Below, one piece after another: positions 10,937 through 21,300 of a stretch of 25,028 nt of DNA. The first letter of the stretch is position 1; every line of letters starts with the position of its first letter. Below the pieces are notes generated by a model. The model saw nothing but the letters and a program-made list of their open reading frames with translations, did not search any database and was not told the origin of the DNA. The position numbers were made by a program, and so were the translations under genes. The DNA comes from Tieghemiomyces parasiticus. Lineage: Eukaryota; Kickxellomycota; Dimargaritomycetes; Dimargaritales; Dimargaritaceae. Where the stretch lies: the NCBI GenBank assembly GCA_027575765.1, contig JANBPT010000721.1, positions 1-25,028 of the forward strand, in the 5' to 3' direction.

Positions 10937-12744
10937 CTCGTGGCGGAAATGGCTGAGCGGAGCCGGACGGTACGGAATGAGAAGCACAAGGGCACAGGTA
11001 ATCGGCTCGGAACGAGACTCGACAACGAAGTAGGGGACGTGACTTAAATAAGTAAAAAGGCCTAGGCGCGTGTGTCACGACAGGGTCTATGTGCAACCGT
11101 ATAGGAGAGGGCGACGATTAGATTAGGTTCGGAACCGACTGGGCGGTAGGTTAAAAGGCGGTGTACGGCCGAGAAGGACGGAGGAGTCGGGTCGGATAGT
11201 CGGGGGGAATGTATGCAGGCGTGGGATGACGGTTGTTATGTAGGGTATATGCACTGGTGAGCGATAGCAATAGACTAGATATGAAGCCACAGAAGGAAGT
11301 AGAATCGGGTCGGGTCAGCGTGCAAACGTTGAGCCTATACTGAAGGCGTGGAATGAAAGGGTGGGGCTGTGATAGAGGACTGGAGCGTAGCAACCAAGTG
11401 CATCTAAAAGGGGAAGGTGACGACAGGGGCGGGGACAGGGAAACCAGGGATTTATAAATACACGGCTGTTGACTGAGGACGGTAGGATACGTGACACTGG
11501 TGGAGGAGAGGGCGTGGGGAGGTGGGGTGGAAGGGCAAGGGCGGACCAGTGGCCAGGAGGGAGTGCATGATTGGGGTTATAAATGGAGCTGGGCAACCGC
11601 ATCCAAAAAAAAGGGGGGGGAGTGGGGCGGGACGACGGCGATTGTGGCGAACAAGGTTGGTTGGTTGGTGGAGATCGTAGAAGGGAGATTTAGGGCCCCG
11701 TTGACGATACGGGGGGTTGGGCAGCCTGCTGAGGCCGGCGAGACGTGGGCCAAGTGGAACTATACTGGCGGTTGTAGGGTCTCATCCTTACCTCTTGGAA
11801 ACCCCCTACTTTCCCCTCTGCCAGGCCGTAGGGCTATAGCGTGGCCCTGGCGGGGGTACACAGTGTCGAGTAAATTACCGCTTCAGCACACGCCGGAGGA
11901 CGACTTTGAGGTATCGCCGGTGGGATGGCACTGGACTGCTGGTCGGGCAGTGGAGCCGGTGGGGTGGCGGGCAAAACGTCAATGACGCAGTCAGTGATCA
12001 TACAAAAGCTGCGCACTGACGTGAAGAGGCAAGCCGAATGACGGGCCTGTTAGGCCACGGATATGGGCGGTGGGCAGATGCACACATGCTGGGAACCCGG
12101 AAGTGACGACAGTCCGCACTTAACCAAACATCCCGGTAGTCCAGCGATGCTAGGGACGCACCACTTAGGGGACGGGACTTTGGGAGAGTGCCAGTGGGAA
12201 AAAGGACGGTGGTTGGGTGGCCAGCCCCACCTCCCCAGGACCAGGGCAGGCGGTTGTGGGGCCGCCGGTATGGCCGGCATTGCACAGAGCAGTAAAGGTG
12301 GCGAGTAGCCCGATCGAGAGAGGCCGGCCCAAGGCGGCTTTTGCGAAACCGTCCTATTGACACGCCACGAAACGACGGTCGGCCAAGCGAGGGGCCAGCA
12401 CGTATATTTTACGCACATGCGAACACGCCGGCAGCCAATCATGGTGCGCCCGACCCCCCCCCCTTCCCCCCAGAACAATAGCCAGCCACCGGGCATGCCA
12501 AATAAAGCGTCTGCCACCACTTGTCCCAGCAGAATGGGTGGTACACTACCTACCTAGGCGAGTCCGAAATTAAACCTCGTGGGCGGGGGCGTATATTGGC
12601 GCCCAATGGCGGAGTGGCCGGGCAGCGATGTCGGGGCGTTAAAAATAGCCGTTGACCCGGTGGCAGGAAGTCAGGGATCTACAATCCAGAGGAGGCAGGG
12701 CTGGCAGGCGAGTGTGTGGGTCGCGTAGGCTGACGAATGATGTG

Positions 12745-12763
12745 GCTGTTGGGGGACAACAGC
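12745..12763. repeat. Perfect 7-bp inverted repeat (hairpin) just upstream of a TATA-like box
   Basis: GCTGTTG and CAACAGC are separated by a five-base GGGGA loop. The repeat ends five bases before TTATAAATA at 12768-12776. The position suggests either an operator-like site or chance. No protein-binding identity is claimed. Confidence 0.5.
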
Positions 12764-12767
12764 GGAG

Positions 12768-12776
12768 TTATAAATA
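12768..12776 (+). promoter_or_regulatory. TATA-like box in gene-poor region
   Basis: TTATAAATA within an otherwise GC-rich stretch. An AATAAA signal follows at 12932-12937 on the same strand, so a very short transcription unit is imaginable. The box also reads as a TATA variant (TATTTATAA) on the minus strand and could instead belong to the RhoGEF side. No coding frame lies between. Confidence 0.3.
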
Positions 12777-15001
12777 GTGGGCCGCTGCAGGCTTCCCGGG
12801 GAGACGGTAATTATTACCCTCAGTTGGACGTGGGGCAGGGCCTGGGCTCCGACGGCCGCCCACGCCTGGACTGAGTAAACTCCAGAGGCATCAAGTCAAG
12901 CTTGGCCAAGGCCCTTTGCTATCAAAGGCTCAATAAACACGGCCGGATCGGGGCCGCCTCCTCCCATTTACCACAACCTTAATAGCACCATGGTTCTGTA
13001 GGGTCGCCCGAGTTGCCGGTTCGGGAACCCCACTTGATCAGTGTCGGCCTCCCAGGTGTCAATCCGAGGGTAGGGCTGGTTCATCATTAGATTAATCGGA
13101 TCTAGGCCCCTCCCCCTCCCGGTAGTCACAGCCAGCACCCTCTGAAACATTGTGTGCCCTGGCCGTCGGCACGAGGGTGGTGCTGGGCTGCTGGCCGGGA
13201 TAGAGCAGAGGAAGTCGGCCAGGGGCCCAGTGACGGAAGAAGAAGCGGGTGTTACTTGTCTACCTTGCCCACGCCAGCTGGTAACACAAGCGGTGCTGAA
13301 TAAGTGCGTGCGCGGGCCCCTGTGTAAATATAGAAGGTGGTCGACATGCCCAAGGGGCCACTAGGGTAGAGTTTGGCTTCCCACTCACCTAGCGCGAAGG
13401 GCCTTGTGAGGACATCGTACGGCCGCCCCTTCAGCGATGGGTGGCCGGCTACGCACCGAGACTAATTGTCTACCAGCATTGGAATCGATCTGTGCTGCGT
13501 ACCAGTGTTACCACTGACTGTCGCTCACTACCGGGCAGGTCCCAGCAACCGCAAACTCATCTGGCGGGACTCTATCTGAGCATCCATATGTCTGCACCCG
13601 TCTGTTTACCTGGCACCTTGTAACCGAGCCCACGCCAATACGAACTCCCGGCGATTTGGGCCACCGGCAACCGAGGCCTATAGAACTAGCCCTAGTCTCC
13701 ATCCAGGGTTATGTTTACCACCGTGCCATGAGCCTGGTTCGTGTGGCGGTCCATCCCCTCCCCAATTTGCTAGCCCGCGAGTCCTAGCGTACTCGTCGCC
13801 GTGTCATTAGCAAGGCATGTGGACCCACTACATCCTCCGTGTGGAGCGGTTTCGCATGCATCCGTTGGCTCGCTTCTTCTCTTGCGCTTCACCGGCCATT
13901 TCAGCCGCTGGGTTCTGCATAACGGTCTACCGGCCAGGCTGATCCGATTTCCTTCTCTTCTGGTCACTTGGGTAAATGGTCGCACACCTGACAACTTTAA
14001 AGGTGGTGCCATCACCACTCGCCCAAGGCCATTCCATCCCGAACTTGGCCATCCTCCCGCCTCCCCGTTTTACAGTGGTGTTTCGAGCACGCGACCGGCG
14101 GCTAATCTAAAATTAGAATCGCATCGCCGTGGGAAATAATTCTATTCTTGGCATTGGTAGACGCACTGTTTGCACCTCCCCACCTGGTCCGGTGACAGGC
14201 ACACCGATTAGCCCGGCTAAGATCGGACGCCGTTCCAAGTTCAAGGCTGGATGGGGTGCCCTAGTTGGCGTTAAGCTACGAGGCAACATGGCTTGGGGCC
14301 CTCGCACTTGTTTTTTTTTCATGTGGGATTGAATCATTACTCCGGGGGGGGGACTAGGCTCAGGTCCGACAGACCTTGACTGCCAGTTCTCACCCTACAT
14401 TCCTCTGTCGTTACAGACTATTTATTTATTTATTTTCGACACCTTTAGTTGCCGTCCGTCGCCACCCTTGATCAGTATTCAGAACTTACACACCAAATCT
14501 TCACAGGCCTTATTTATCTGTGTTTACCAGCCAAACAACACCCCAGGCCGCACCGCATTCCTAGGGGGGGGGGGGTGAGTCGGCGCGTGCCGGCCACGCA
14601 TCGCAACCCACCCGGTGGACTGCAGCCTATCGCTACCATTGGTGCGAAGACTCGTATTGCTGCCAAAGGTCAAACGGAACAGACTAGCAAAGTTCAGTTC
14701 CTCCTACTCCAATGTACCCACCCCTGCCCTCAACTCGGCCCGCTTTTTCTGGTTGCTAATTTTAGCACGTCAAACCGTCTTGTTGGTTCACTATGGTCTC
14801 GACCTGAAACTACCTTAGAGTGTCAAGCCTGCAACGGGGGGCGTCGTGAATGCCTTGTTGCAGACACCGAGCAGTAGGTACTGGGCCGACGAAAATAATC
14901 TCTCAGTAGACTCAAGACCTGGCTGGGTGGTTCCTTTAATCTTTTAGCCCTGGAATGATGTATTTAGCGGGCTGCTGTAGACCTGGCCTGCTCTGAGCTG
15001 G

Positions 15002-15023
15002 AGTGATCAGTGTACTAGTCACT
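15002..15023. repeat. Near-perfect palindrome upstream of the p24 gene
   Basis: AGTGATCAGT and ACTAGTCACT flank a GT centre and match as an inverted repeat except for two central positions per arm. It lies about 325 bases before the p24 ATG, within its presumed promoter. Possible dimeric transcription-factor site; no factor is proposed. Confidence 0.35.
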
Positions 15024-15346
15024 GTAGCTTATACTTTCAGTTGTTCAGCACGGCTCTACAGGCCCAGACTCTATCCGTGTAACGCAGTTCCCTCCCGAAG
15101 CCTCGCGCTGCCCCTACCAGTGCGGGCTCCGTCATCAGCACCACTTCTGATCGTCACAGACTCATTCACGCTCCGCTCGGCTCGTTACCGTCTCCTCATC
15201 CGGCCCCATCCATTCCGTCGTACCCTTCCCCATCAAAGCTTGCCCCTCCCCCCTCCTCCTTGTCATCCTCATTCCCCTCCTCGATTCACTCCGTCCATCT
15301 CCCATTTTTCTTTCTGGTCTTCACGGTCCCTCCTCCGCTCCCCACC

Positions 15347-16317
15347 ATGCGCCATCTCCCGTCCCTCATCCTGGCGCTATGCTGTGCCCTGGCTAGCGTC
15401 GCGGCGTACACCATCCGCATGAAGCCCTACCAGCGGGAGTGCTACGTTGAGACCCTCACGAAGGACGCTTACTACACCATCTCGTACGAGATGGCCAACA
15501 ATGACCTGATTGATTTCACGGTAGGTATCCAATGTCAATTTTCTGACTCCATTCCCGCATGGATCTGTTAGACTCCAACCCCGCCAGGGAATAGATGGCA
15601 CGCTTGGCATAGCGATCTTCGACAACTGAAGGGGCCAGCACCTAACCCCCCCTCTTTCACTCTCTGTCTCTTTCAAACCATTGCCCTACCCCGCGTCCTC
15701 TCCACTTCCCTCATCCCTCGCTAGGTATCCGGGCCTGGTGGTCGGCACGTCACCACGATCCTGCAGCAGGACAGCGGGAACTACGACATGCCGGAGAACA
15801 TTGAGGCGGGCGAGTACGAGTATTGCTTTATCAATCCGGCCAGCTCGGCGACCGACAAGATTCTGTACTTCCATGCCCACGGCCTGGACCCGAATGAGCT
15901 CATGCCTGTCGAGGAAAAGGCCACCCCGCTCGAGAAGGAGGTTATCCACCTGTCTCAGTCGATCGAGCTCATCGTTGACCACCTGGAGTACATGACCGGT
16001 CGTGAGCAGGATCACCGTAACAGTAAGTCGACGGCGGTGTGTGTGTGGTTTACTCCTGGTTGATTGACATAGCCGATGTTGGGACCGCCTAATTAATTCC
16101 CTCTATCACTTCCAGCATTGACTGATCCGCCTATTAATCCGCTCTCCCCCTTCCCGCTCGCCCTCCCTATTTTGACCATGACCACTGCGAAGCCGCCGAG
16201 AGTACCAATTCCCGCGTTAAGTGGTGGTCCGCCACCCAAATTGTCGTGGTGTGTGCCGCCTGCGCTTGGCAGATCTGGTACCTCAAGTCGTTCTTCGAGG
16301 TCAAGCGTATCGTGTAG
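15347..16317 (+). CDS. ERV25: p24-family cargo receptor (Erv25/TMED10-type), three exons
   Basis: Type I membrane protein of COPI/COPII vesicles that cycles between ER and Golgi and helps load cargo such as GPI-anchored proteins. Exons 15347-15520, 15725-16022 and 16193-16317; introns 15521-15724 (gtaggt...gctag) and 16023-16192 (gtaagt...cgaag). The joined product is 198 residues, the usual p24 size. Residues 1-20 are a signal peptide (LILALCCALASVAA). The GOLD domain has the paired cysteines Cys32 (RECYV) and Cys92 (YEYCFIN). A coiled-coil segment follows, then TAESTNSRVKWWS, created across the second splice, which confirms that junction. One transmembrane helix (about 171-189) precedes a short tail with FF and terminal KRIV, signals for COPII and COPI binding. 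The tail and YLKSFF favour the delta (Erv25/TMED10) subfamily. The ATG sits in CCCACCATG after a pyrimidine-rich leader. The subfamily assignment is less certain than the family. Confidence 0.95.
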
Positions 16318-16467
16318 GGGAGACCCATCGGTCTCTAGCTTACTACTCAGGGTTCGCCGAGCAATTGATTCATACCCGGTCGATCCATGGGGGGATTAAG
16401 TCTGTCGTGCGGGTGAAGTGCTTGTCCGCAGGGCTGTTTAGTCATGTTTGTCTAGCCCATGCTTTTC

Positions 16468-16473
16468 ATTAAA
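16468..16473 (+). terminator. Poly(A) signal of the p24 gene
   Basis: ATTAAA 151 bases after the p24 stop codon, the first good hexamer downstream. The site of cleavage is not determined. Confidence 0.5.
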
Positions 16474-17112
16474 ATAACCAGAAACTCATTGGCAATCCAT
16501 GACGGGGTATTAGTCCTGATGCTTGCGAGGGTAGGATTACCCCTTTACCTCGACCTTTGCCTTCTATTTGCAGGGGGGGGGGCACGCCAGGCAATGTTGA
16601 ACTCCTATGCAATTGCCTCAGTCCGTGCAGCCTGTACAAGGTCAGACGGTACCCTTGCGATCACCTTGCACTACGTGTACGACTGCGGTTGTAGTAGACC
16701 CTATGCGCCCCGTTTAATCCAGGGTAGAAATTCTGGCCGCTTGGATTTGGCCTGGGTAAGTTGCCTTGGCGTTTACAGCGCCACGGGATCTGCTGAGAGG
16801 TAACACCTGCCAGCGCTTGGGGAAGAAATAATTGGTCAGTTGTTCACCGTCGCGCCTCGCACGCGAACAGTGCTGCTCCCCATGATCGTGGCAATACGGG
16901 TCTCCCCCCCCTGGAGGGCAGCACACGCGCCTACCCCGCCGGATTACATACTGTCGGTGTAAGGGGTGACTTGGATTCTCCTTATCCCATTGAGTCTATC
17001 TCTCCCCCGACTCCAAAGCGGGAAAGGAGGCGGACCGGTGGCATTGAACCCAGGTACTTGGAAAAAGGCAGTAATGAACACATGCGATATAGCCATACCC
17101 AAACCGGATTTT

Positions 17113-17126
17113 CCCCCGCGCGGGGG
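17113..17126. repeat. Perfect 14-bp GC palindrome CCCCCGCGCGGGGG
   Basis: Fourteen bases equal to their own reverse complement, placed about 1.2 kb upstream of the muskelin ATG in non-coding DNA. It could be a regulatory site or a composition accident; nothing else marks it. Confidence 0.5.
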
Positions 17127-18334
17127 CCATCTCGATTGCCAATACCAACCTAAGGTGTCGAAATGCACGGGACATCCAAACGTCAAAATTTGGCCCAACA
17201 TGTATTTATTTAGACATGGCTCAGGCCTTTCTTTACTCTCCTTTTCCAGTATTGAATACCACACATACACATGCCCCTAACCGCCTACGCTGCCAAGGCT
17301 GAACCGCTGACCAGGCGTCCCTCACTATTTACCTGCAGCCCAGTCTACATGGGCAGGTCTCCCCAAATGGTAGATGGCGCAATCCTGGCCTTTCACCGCC
17401 ACCTCCCAACCCTCCAGGGCCTCTGGCGTGCGCAGATAGTTAGTTTTGCCTGCCTCTCCATTCCCTGACCTTCGTGTTCGGCCACGTCCTATTTAACCAC
17501 CCTAGATATCGCCGCGGCTGCCGGTGATTTGTAACGGCCCTCGCCCCAATTGACGCTGTACACTAGCTGCCCCCGCCGTCGGCATTCCATTGCCCATTCC
17601 CCTTCCCTCCGCCCATTTGGCCAAACCTGACCGTGGTAAGAGAGAGCCCGTCGTGCGAATCCCTTCGACACCATAGCCGGGCACCAGTCCTGGCCCTCTA
17701 CTGTCCTCTTGAAGGTAGTTGTGTCCCGCCCACAGCGTACAGGTGGCGGTAGAGCTCAACGGCTGTCATACAACTTGGACATTCCTAAGACAGACTGGTC
17801 TCTCTTTACCCCCCCCCCTCCCACCACCTACATTAACCACCACCGTAGGTTTGAGTTCAGCTCCGTGGTTAAACCAGCCTGGTTCCACCTGCCTTCTGCA
17901 CCTCGACATTCCTGAACGGCCGTAGCCTGGAACCGGCGATATCCAGGGAGGTGGCCTTCTAAATCCCATACCACCACTTGCGGGCTGGCACGCACGTCCC
18001 GCGAACCCTTCAGAACCCAAGGCTCCGGTTTCACCTGCCTCACACCTTCGTCTCGCCCCGCCTTCCAGTAACGCTCGGTCTCTCTCTCTCGTATTGGTCT
18101 TATTGGTAGACAAACCAGTGGACTGCTAACCGACCATTTGGTTCCGCCCCTCCCGCCGTCACTCTCACCGGTCCGCCTATTCCCACCTTCTCCTCTACGC
18201 CCGCCCCTCTCGCCGTCTTGCCCATTTCAGTACGGCCTTCTTCCGCCCGCCTCTTCTCCCTTACCCACTTCCGTTGCCGGCGTTGCATCTCCACCGCTAG
18301 CGGTATTACTCATTTCATTCGTACGACGTCACCG

Positions 18335-21300
18335 ATGCAGCTTAAAACGGACCACTCCGCCGCAGGAGCTGTCGAGCCAACACCAGTGGCCACCTCGGCC
18401 GACGTGGCGCCACCGAATTACACACTGTTCCCACTCCCAAACTACCGCATCACCCCACCGGTCATTGCCCCCACCACGCCGTCACCCCGTACCGAACTGC
18501 TAGCCGGTGGGGTGGCCCACAGCACGACCCAAGCCCGCCGCACCCGGGGCCAATCGGCCGCCTCCACCCTGACCAGTGGTGGGGCCCCGCGTGGACCTTT
18601 GTACTCATGGCTGGCGCCCGAGACCGACCCCCACCTACCCAGCGCAACGTCGGCCACCCCAAACTACCCGTTTCCGACCCCGGGACGACCGGAGCCCCGC
18701 CCGGCCTCCACCCGGGAGCGGGCGGAAAGTGCGGCGGCAGCAGCTGGTGGTGGCGGTGGTGCTGTCCCGGCGATTGCTTCACCGAGTGTAACCGACGGGG
18801 ACCGCCTCGGACACGGGCCCGAGCGGTCAGCCCCGCTGGGCCGTGGACTCATGACGAAGCTCGACTATGAGATTGTGGATTATTCCAGCTATAATGCCGA
18901 GTTCTACCCGCACTACATCAAGGTGAACCAACCAACAGCTGGTAGGTCGCGGTGGTCATCCCTGGTGGGGGACCAGCACCAGTACCTCACATTGAAATTG
19001 GACCGGCCCAGCTTGTTGCAGTGCGTGACGTTTGGCAAATTCTCCCGTAACCACATTTGTAACCTCAAGGAGTTTCGGATCCTAGCTGCCGCCACAGAGA
19101 ACCACTGGGTGGAGATTTTACTGTCGGGACTCCGCAATGACAGCGAGCCCGAGACATTCACAGTACGCAACACCCTGCACCACGGCACCGTCCCGTTCCC
19201 GGTCCTTTGGATCAAGGTCATCCCGCTCATGGCCTACGAGCACAAGTTCAACTTCACCATCTGGTACCTCGAACTCCGCGGCAGCCAGGACCCGGCCGTG
19301 GTCCAGCCGTTGTTAACCCAATACCAGCGGTACTGTGAACGTACCGCCCTTCGGCTCTGTCTAAAGGCCATCCACCAGTATAACCCGGACCACTACGATC
19401 CACGCGCCGTTTTGGGCCCCGTACGGGGGTCGGACCCACTGACGGTCCAGCTTGAGGACCCCTTAGTGACCGACCTCCGCGGCGCTGTGACTACCGGCCG
19501 CTTCGACCGTGTCGAGGCCCTGCTTGCCCGGGCGCAGACGGCCGACTTCCTCCACGACTACATCCGGCGCTGCCCCTACACGGCCGACTGGGCCCCCGTA
19601 GCGGTGCGACCCGACGAAATCCGGCCCGAGGGACGCGGGGCCCACCAGGTGTGCGTGGACGAGGCCGGCGAGGCCCTGTACCTGTTTGGCGGGTGGTCCG
19701 GGACCAGTAGCCTGAGCGACTTTTGGCGCTTCGACCTCCGCACGTCGCGGTGGGAACTTCTCAGCCCCGACACGGCCCAGCAAGGCGGCCCTGGGCCGCG
19801 GCACTACCACAGCATGTGCTTCGATCCGCACACCCGAACCCTGTTTGTCCTCGGTCGCTACGTCGATCCGGAGCACCGCACGCGGGCCACCCTTGAGAAC
19901 GACTTTTACGCCTACCATCTCGACTCCCCCGCTCCGTTCTGGGAGCGGCTCTCGGCTAATACTGAACTGGACGGTGGACCCCGCCTTTCGTTCGATTTTG
20001 AACTGAGCGTCGACCCCACACCCGGCGCCGGCGCCCTGTACGCTTTCGGCGGCCGGACCATCGGCGCCGACGCGTACGAGTGCGTCTACTCGGGCCTCTA
20101 CAGGTACCATCTAGCCACCCGGACCTGGACCGTCTTGCGCCCGGACGCCCTCCCAAGCGAAACGGACATTGCCCTACGCGCCCGCCTCGAACGCTCGATG
20201 CTGTTCCATACGGGACGGCGCCAGCTCCTCATCGTGTCGGCCCAGCGCGACGCCACGACCAGCAGCGAATTCAGCGTCTATGATATCGCATCCGACACCG
20301 TGTTTGAGAAGGCCACGCCCTCCCCGGCCACGGCCATTGTATACGATAAGCGGTACACCCATCGCGCGAGCTACGATGAGGACCGGGATGAGGTGTACGT
20401 ATTCACCGGGCGGACTTTTAACCAGGCGGCTAAGAGTCACGGTCACGATGGCGGCGAGGCCGTGAGCACCCTGTGGTGCTATCACGTGCCAACCGAACGA
20501 TGGTCCCGGATTTACACCGCCCATGCCCGGTCCGGCTGCAGTGATGAGGGTAGTGGGGGTGGTGGAGGACAGACCGATCCTACGTCACTGGCGTCCTCGG
20601 TCGGTGCTTCCGCCACGACCGCCACGGGCTGGAGCAGTACCCGTCCCCCGCCATCGGCGGCCACGGTGCTCGGTACGTCGGCCGTTCCGGCACCCAGCAC
20701 CGCCACCGCCGCTTCCTGCTCAACGCCGGCAGCCCTCGCCCTCCCTGTGACTGCCAGCCCCCGCCTGGCCCTCGGGGTGATATACCCGCGCTGCGTTTTT
20801 TACCTCAACTCCGTTGCCAGCCCCGATCGAACCGCCGCCAACCCCAGCGGGGCGTCGGAACCCCCTTGCCACGCCTCGGCGACGGCTAGTCCCTTCCCAC
20901 TGACACCGGCCGGGCCCACCCGATCGAAAGCGGGGACCCGGGGCAACGGCCTTAGGGCGACAACGGCCCGGGCGACCGCCGACCCTGCCAACGGTGCGGC
21001 CGGTCAACACGGTCCGACGCCCCCTGGTCCGGAGGCCCGAATTGCCCACCAGTTTGTGTACCACCAGCGGACACGCACGCACTATCTCTTTGGCGGCGCA
21101 TCCTTCTCCCGCCACGTCGGCGACGGGTACCTAGGACCGGGTACTGACCCACCCGTCTCGAGCACTGATCACACACCCCCCGCGGTCGCCTCGCACGTCT
21201 ACTCGTTCCAGTCCGCCGGCGGCGGCCGATCGGCGACCTCTTTTAGTACCCACAGCGGCCACCACATGGACGGGGCCCACGCGACGGCCACTACCGCTAC

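Larger units (their letters stand above)
9967..15346. other. 5.4 kb gene-poor region between divergent RhoGEF and p24 genes
   Basis: No open frame in this stretch gives a recognisable protein, and the longer ones are overlapping GC-rich frames on both strands, as expected by chance. From about 9970 to 12900 the plus strand is strongly G/purine-rich, matching a C/T-rich leader on the minus-strand gene. From about 15040 to 15346 it is C/T-rich ahead of the p24 start. Between are homopolymer tracts (A8G8 at 11605-11620, C10-TT-C6 at 12454-12471, G9 at 14344-14352, G12 at 14564-14575), a TTTA repeat at 14419-14436, three TTATAAAT boxes (about 11454, 11579, 12768) and two orphan AATAAA signals. 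It probably holds regulatory DNA and untranslated leader sequence; a non-coding RNA gene cannot be excluded. Confidence 0.6.
16318..18334. other. 2 kb spacer: p24 3' UTR and muskelin upstream region
   Basis: The first ~160 bases are the p24 3' UTR with its poly(A) signal. The rest has no recognisable gene on either strand. It includes G10 at 16573-16582, a 14-bp GC palindrome at 17113-17126, C10 at 17809-17818, and an increasingly C/T-rich plus strand from about 17300 to the muskelin ATG, as expected for a pyrimidine-rich fungal leader. No TATA box at a convincing distance was identified. Confidence 0.55.

Noticed and set aside
13801..14139. 112-codon plus-strand frame in the gene-poor region
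   Set aside because: Starts at GTG, no domain, and overlaps an equally long antisense frame with no signature.
16023..16115. Alternative end of p24 intron 2 at the CTTCCAG ending at 16115
   Set aside because: It puts the last exon in the wrong frame and loses the NSRVKWW motif and transmembrane helix; the acceptor ending at 16192 restores them.
17030..17075. tRNA T-arm-like sequence on the minus strand (GGTTCAATGCC)
   Set aside because: The flanking bases do not form a five-pair T stem and no A box or acceptor stem follows at the right distance.
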